DNA of 64,000 bases, taken from Kiritimatiellia bacterium (GTDB lineage Bacteria; Verrucomicrobiota; Kiritimatiellia; UBA8416; JABMPJ01). Positions 63,797 through 64,000 of the stretch are shown here, one piece after another. The DNA lies in assembly GCA_030745755.1 (NCBI GenBank), contig JASLOA010000010.1, forward strand, positions 52,583 through 116,582, given 5' to 3'. Numbering within the stretch: the stretch's first letter is position 1; the number at the start of each line of letters is the position of its first letter. The position numbers and the translations under genes were made by a program. Under the pieces are notes generated by a model. The model had not been told where the DNA came from and did no database searches. It saw only the letters and a list, made by a program, of their open reading frames with translations.

Positions 63797-63945
63797 CCAC
63801 AACGCATAGCAAGAGGTATGCCTTGAGTATGCTTGTGGTGTGGCTCCTCAGAGGGGTAAATGCTCCTTTGAACCAGTGGAGTACCCCAAAGGGGTGCACC
63901 ATCATAGCCCTGGGTGAAACCCAGGGATCCATGGAGAACATGGAT
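63797..63945. repeat. dense hairpin region at the window end, possible structured element
   Basis: The last 525 bp (63476-64000) hold no convincing gene. Within them are CCACAA-C-GCATA/TATGC-TTGTGG (63797-63838), GGGGTA (63853-63858) that can pair with TACCCC (63882-63887), which can instead pair with GGGGT (63891-63895), then CCCTGGGT-GAA-ACCCAGGG (63908-63926) and ATCCATG-GAGAA-CATGGAT (63927-63945). Five stems in 150 bp, two mutually exclusive, look like a structured RNA or a folded mobile repeat. The small ORFs on both strands are low-complexity readings of the stems. Confidence 0.5.
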
Positions 63946-64000
63946 ATTGCGGGAGGCGAAGCGGACGAGAACGCCCACGGTCAACCCCCGTCCGCGTGAC

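Noticed and set aside
63553-63984. Short ORFs on both strands at the window end (75, 84 and 72 residues)
   Set aside because: They read through a block of perfect hairpins, show no domain or ribosome site, and are better explained as a structured non-coding element.

Overview
The window reads as a chromosomal segment from a Gram-negative, GC-rich bacterium. Secreted beta-barrel-like proteins ending in aromatic or hydrophobic residues, two lipoprotein-type signal peptides, and a large secreted subtilase whose C-terminus has a surface-protein look point to an outer membrane. Tandem DUF3857/transglutaminase proteins, PocR-AraC regulators, type III glutamine synthetase and very many interspersed palindromes recall the PVC superphylum (Kiritimatiellota/Verrucomicrobiota-like). 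That placement is an inference from gene content, not a measured affiliation. I saw no tRNA, rRNA, CRISPR array, transposase or phage gene.

Layout. 0-7 kb: tail of a membrane protein, a secreted S8 protease, a beta-barrel-like protein and an MscS channel with a cyclic-nucleotide domain. 7-10 kb (minus): DUF362 protein, HU, a nucleotidyltransferase. 10-15.5 kb (plus): a membrane PAS-SpoIIE phosphatase (apparently frameshifted at its N-terminus) and a STAS antagonist, which form a plausible partner-switching pair, then a small Cys-rich protein, hflX, rsmI and msrB. 15.5-21.4 kb: DUF393, a tandem DUF3857-transglutaminase protein and two exported barrel-like proteins. 21.4-25.5 kb (minus): LarA-like racemase, UxuB-like SDR and gnd. 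25.9-28.6 kb: NtrB/NtrC-like pair 1. 28.7-35.7 kb: an orphan corrinoid protein divergent from a PocR-AraC regulator, a secreted caspase-family peptidase, NtrB/NtrC-like pair 2 and a second PocR-AraC. 35.8-43.6 kb: mutY, two Gfo/Idh/MocA oxidoreductases, cdd-deoA, two family 2 glycosyltransferases and an ExbD-like lipoprotein. 43.8-54 kb: purL facing purD-purE-tsaC-LMW-PTP-[rpiB::glyA fusion]-QTMAN. 54-63.5 kb: glnN, gltB, gltD and a convergent nrpR, a nitrogen-assimilation block.

Main finding. The caspase gene and glnN, 22 kb apart on opposite strands, each carry a near-consensus sigma-54 promoter (YTGGCACG-N4-TTGC). Upstream of each, at exactly the same distance, lies the same 31-bp dyad (TTGTAAC-N17-GTTAYA, sharing the 12-mer TTGTAACTAGTT). 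The caspase gene lies directly downstream of a sigma-54 activator and its kinase. The simplest reading is one sigma-54 regulon joining nitrogen assimilation to a secreted caspase-like peptidase.

Second theme: small palindromic repeats of at least four kinds. They include MITE-like elements bounded by CTAG, GGTAGGGC hairpins, 5 x 7-bp heptamer arrays, and a two-stem element whose arms and central hairpin change sequence but stay complementary between copies. Many begin at, or supply, a gene's stop codon; one has extended rsmI by 23 codons. Two copies of a 42-bp palindrome sit between mutY and the oxidoreductase operon.
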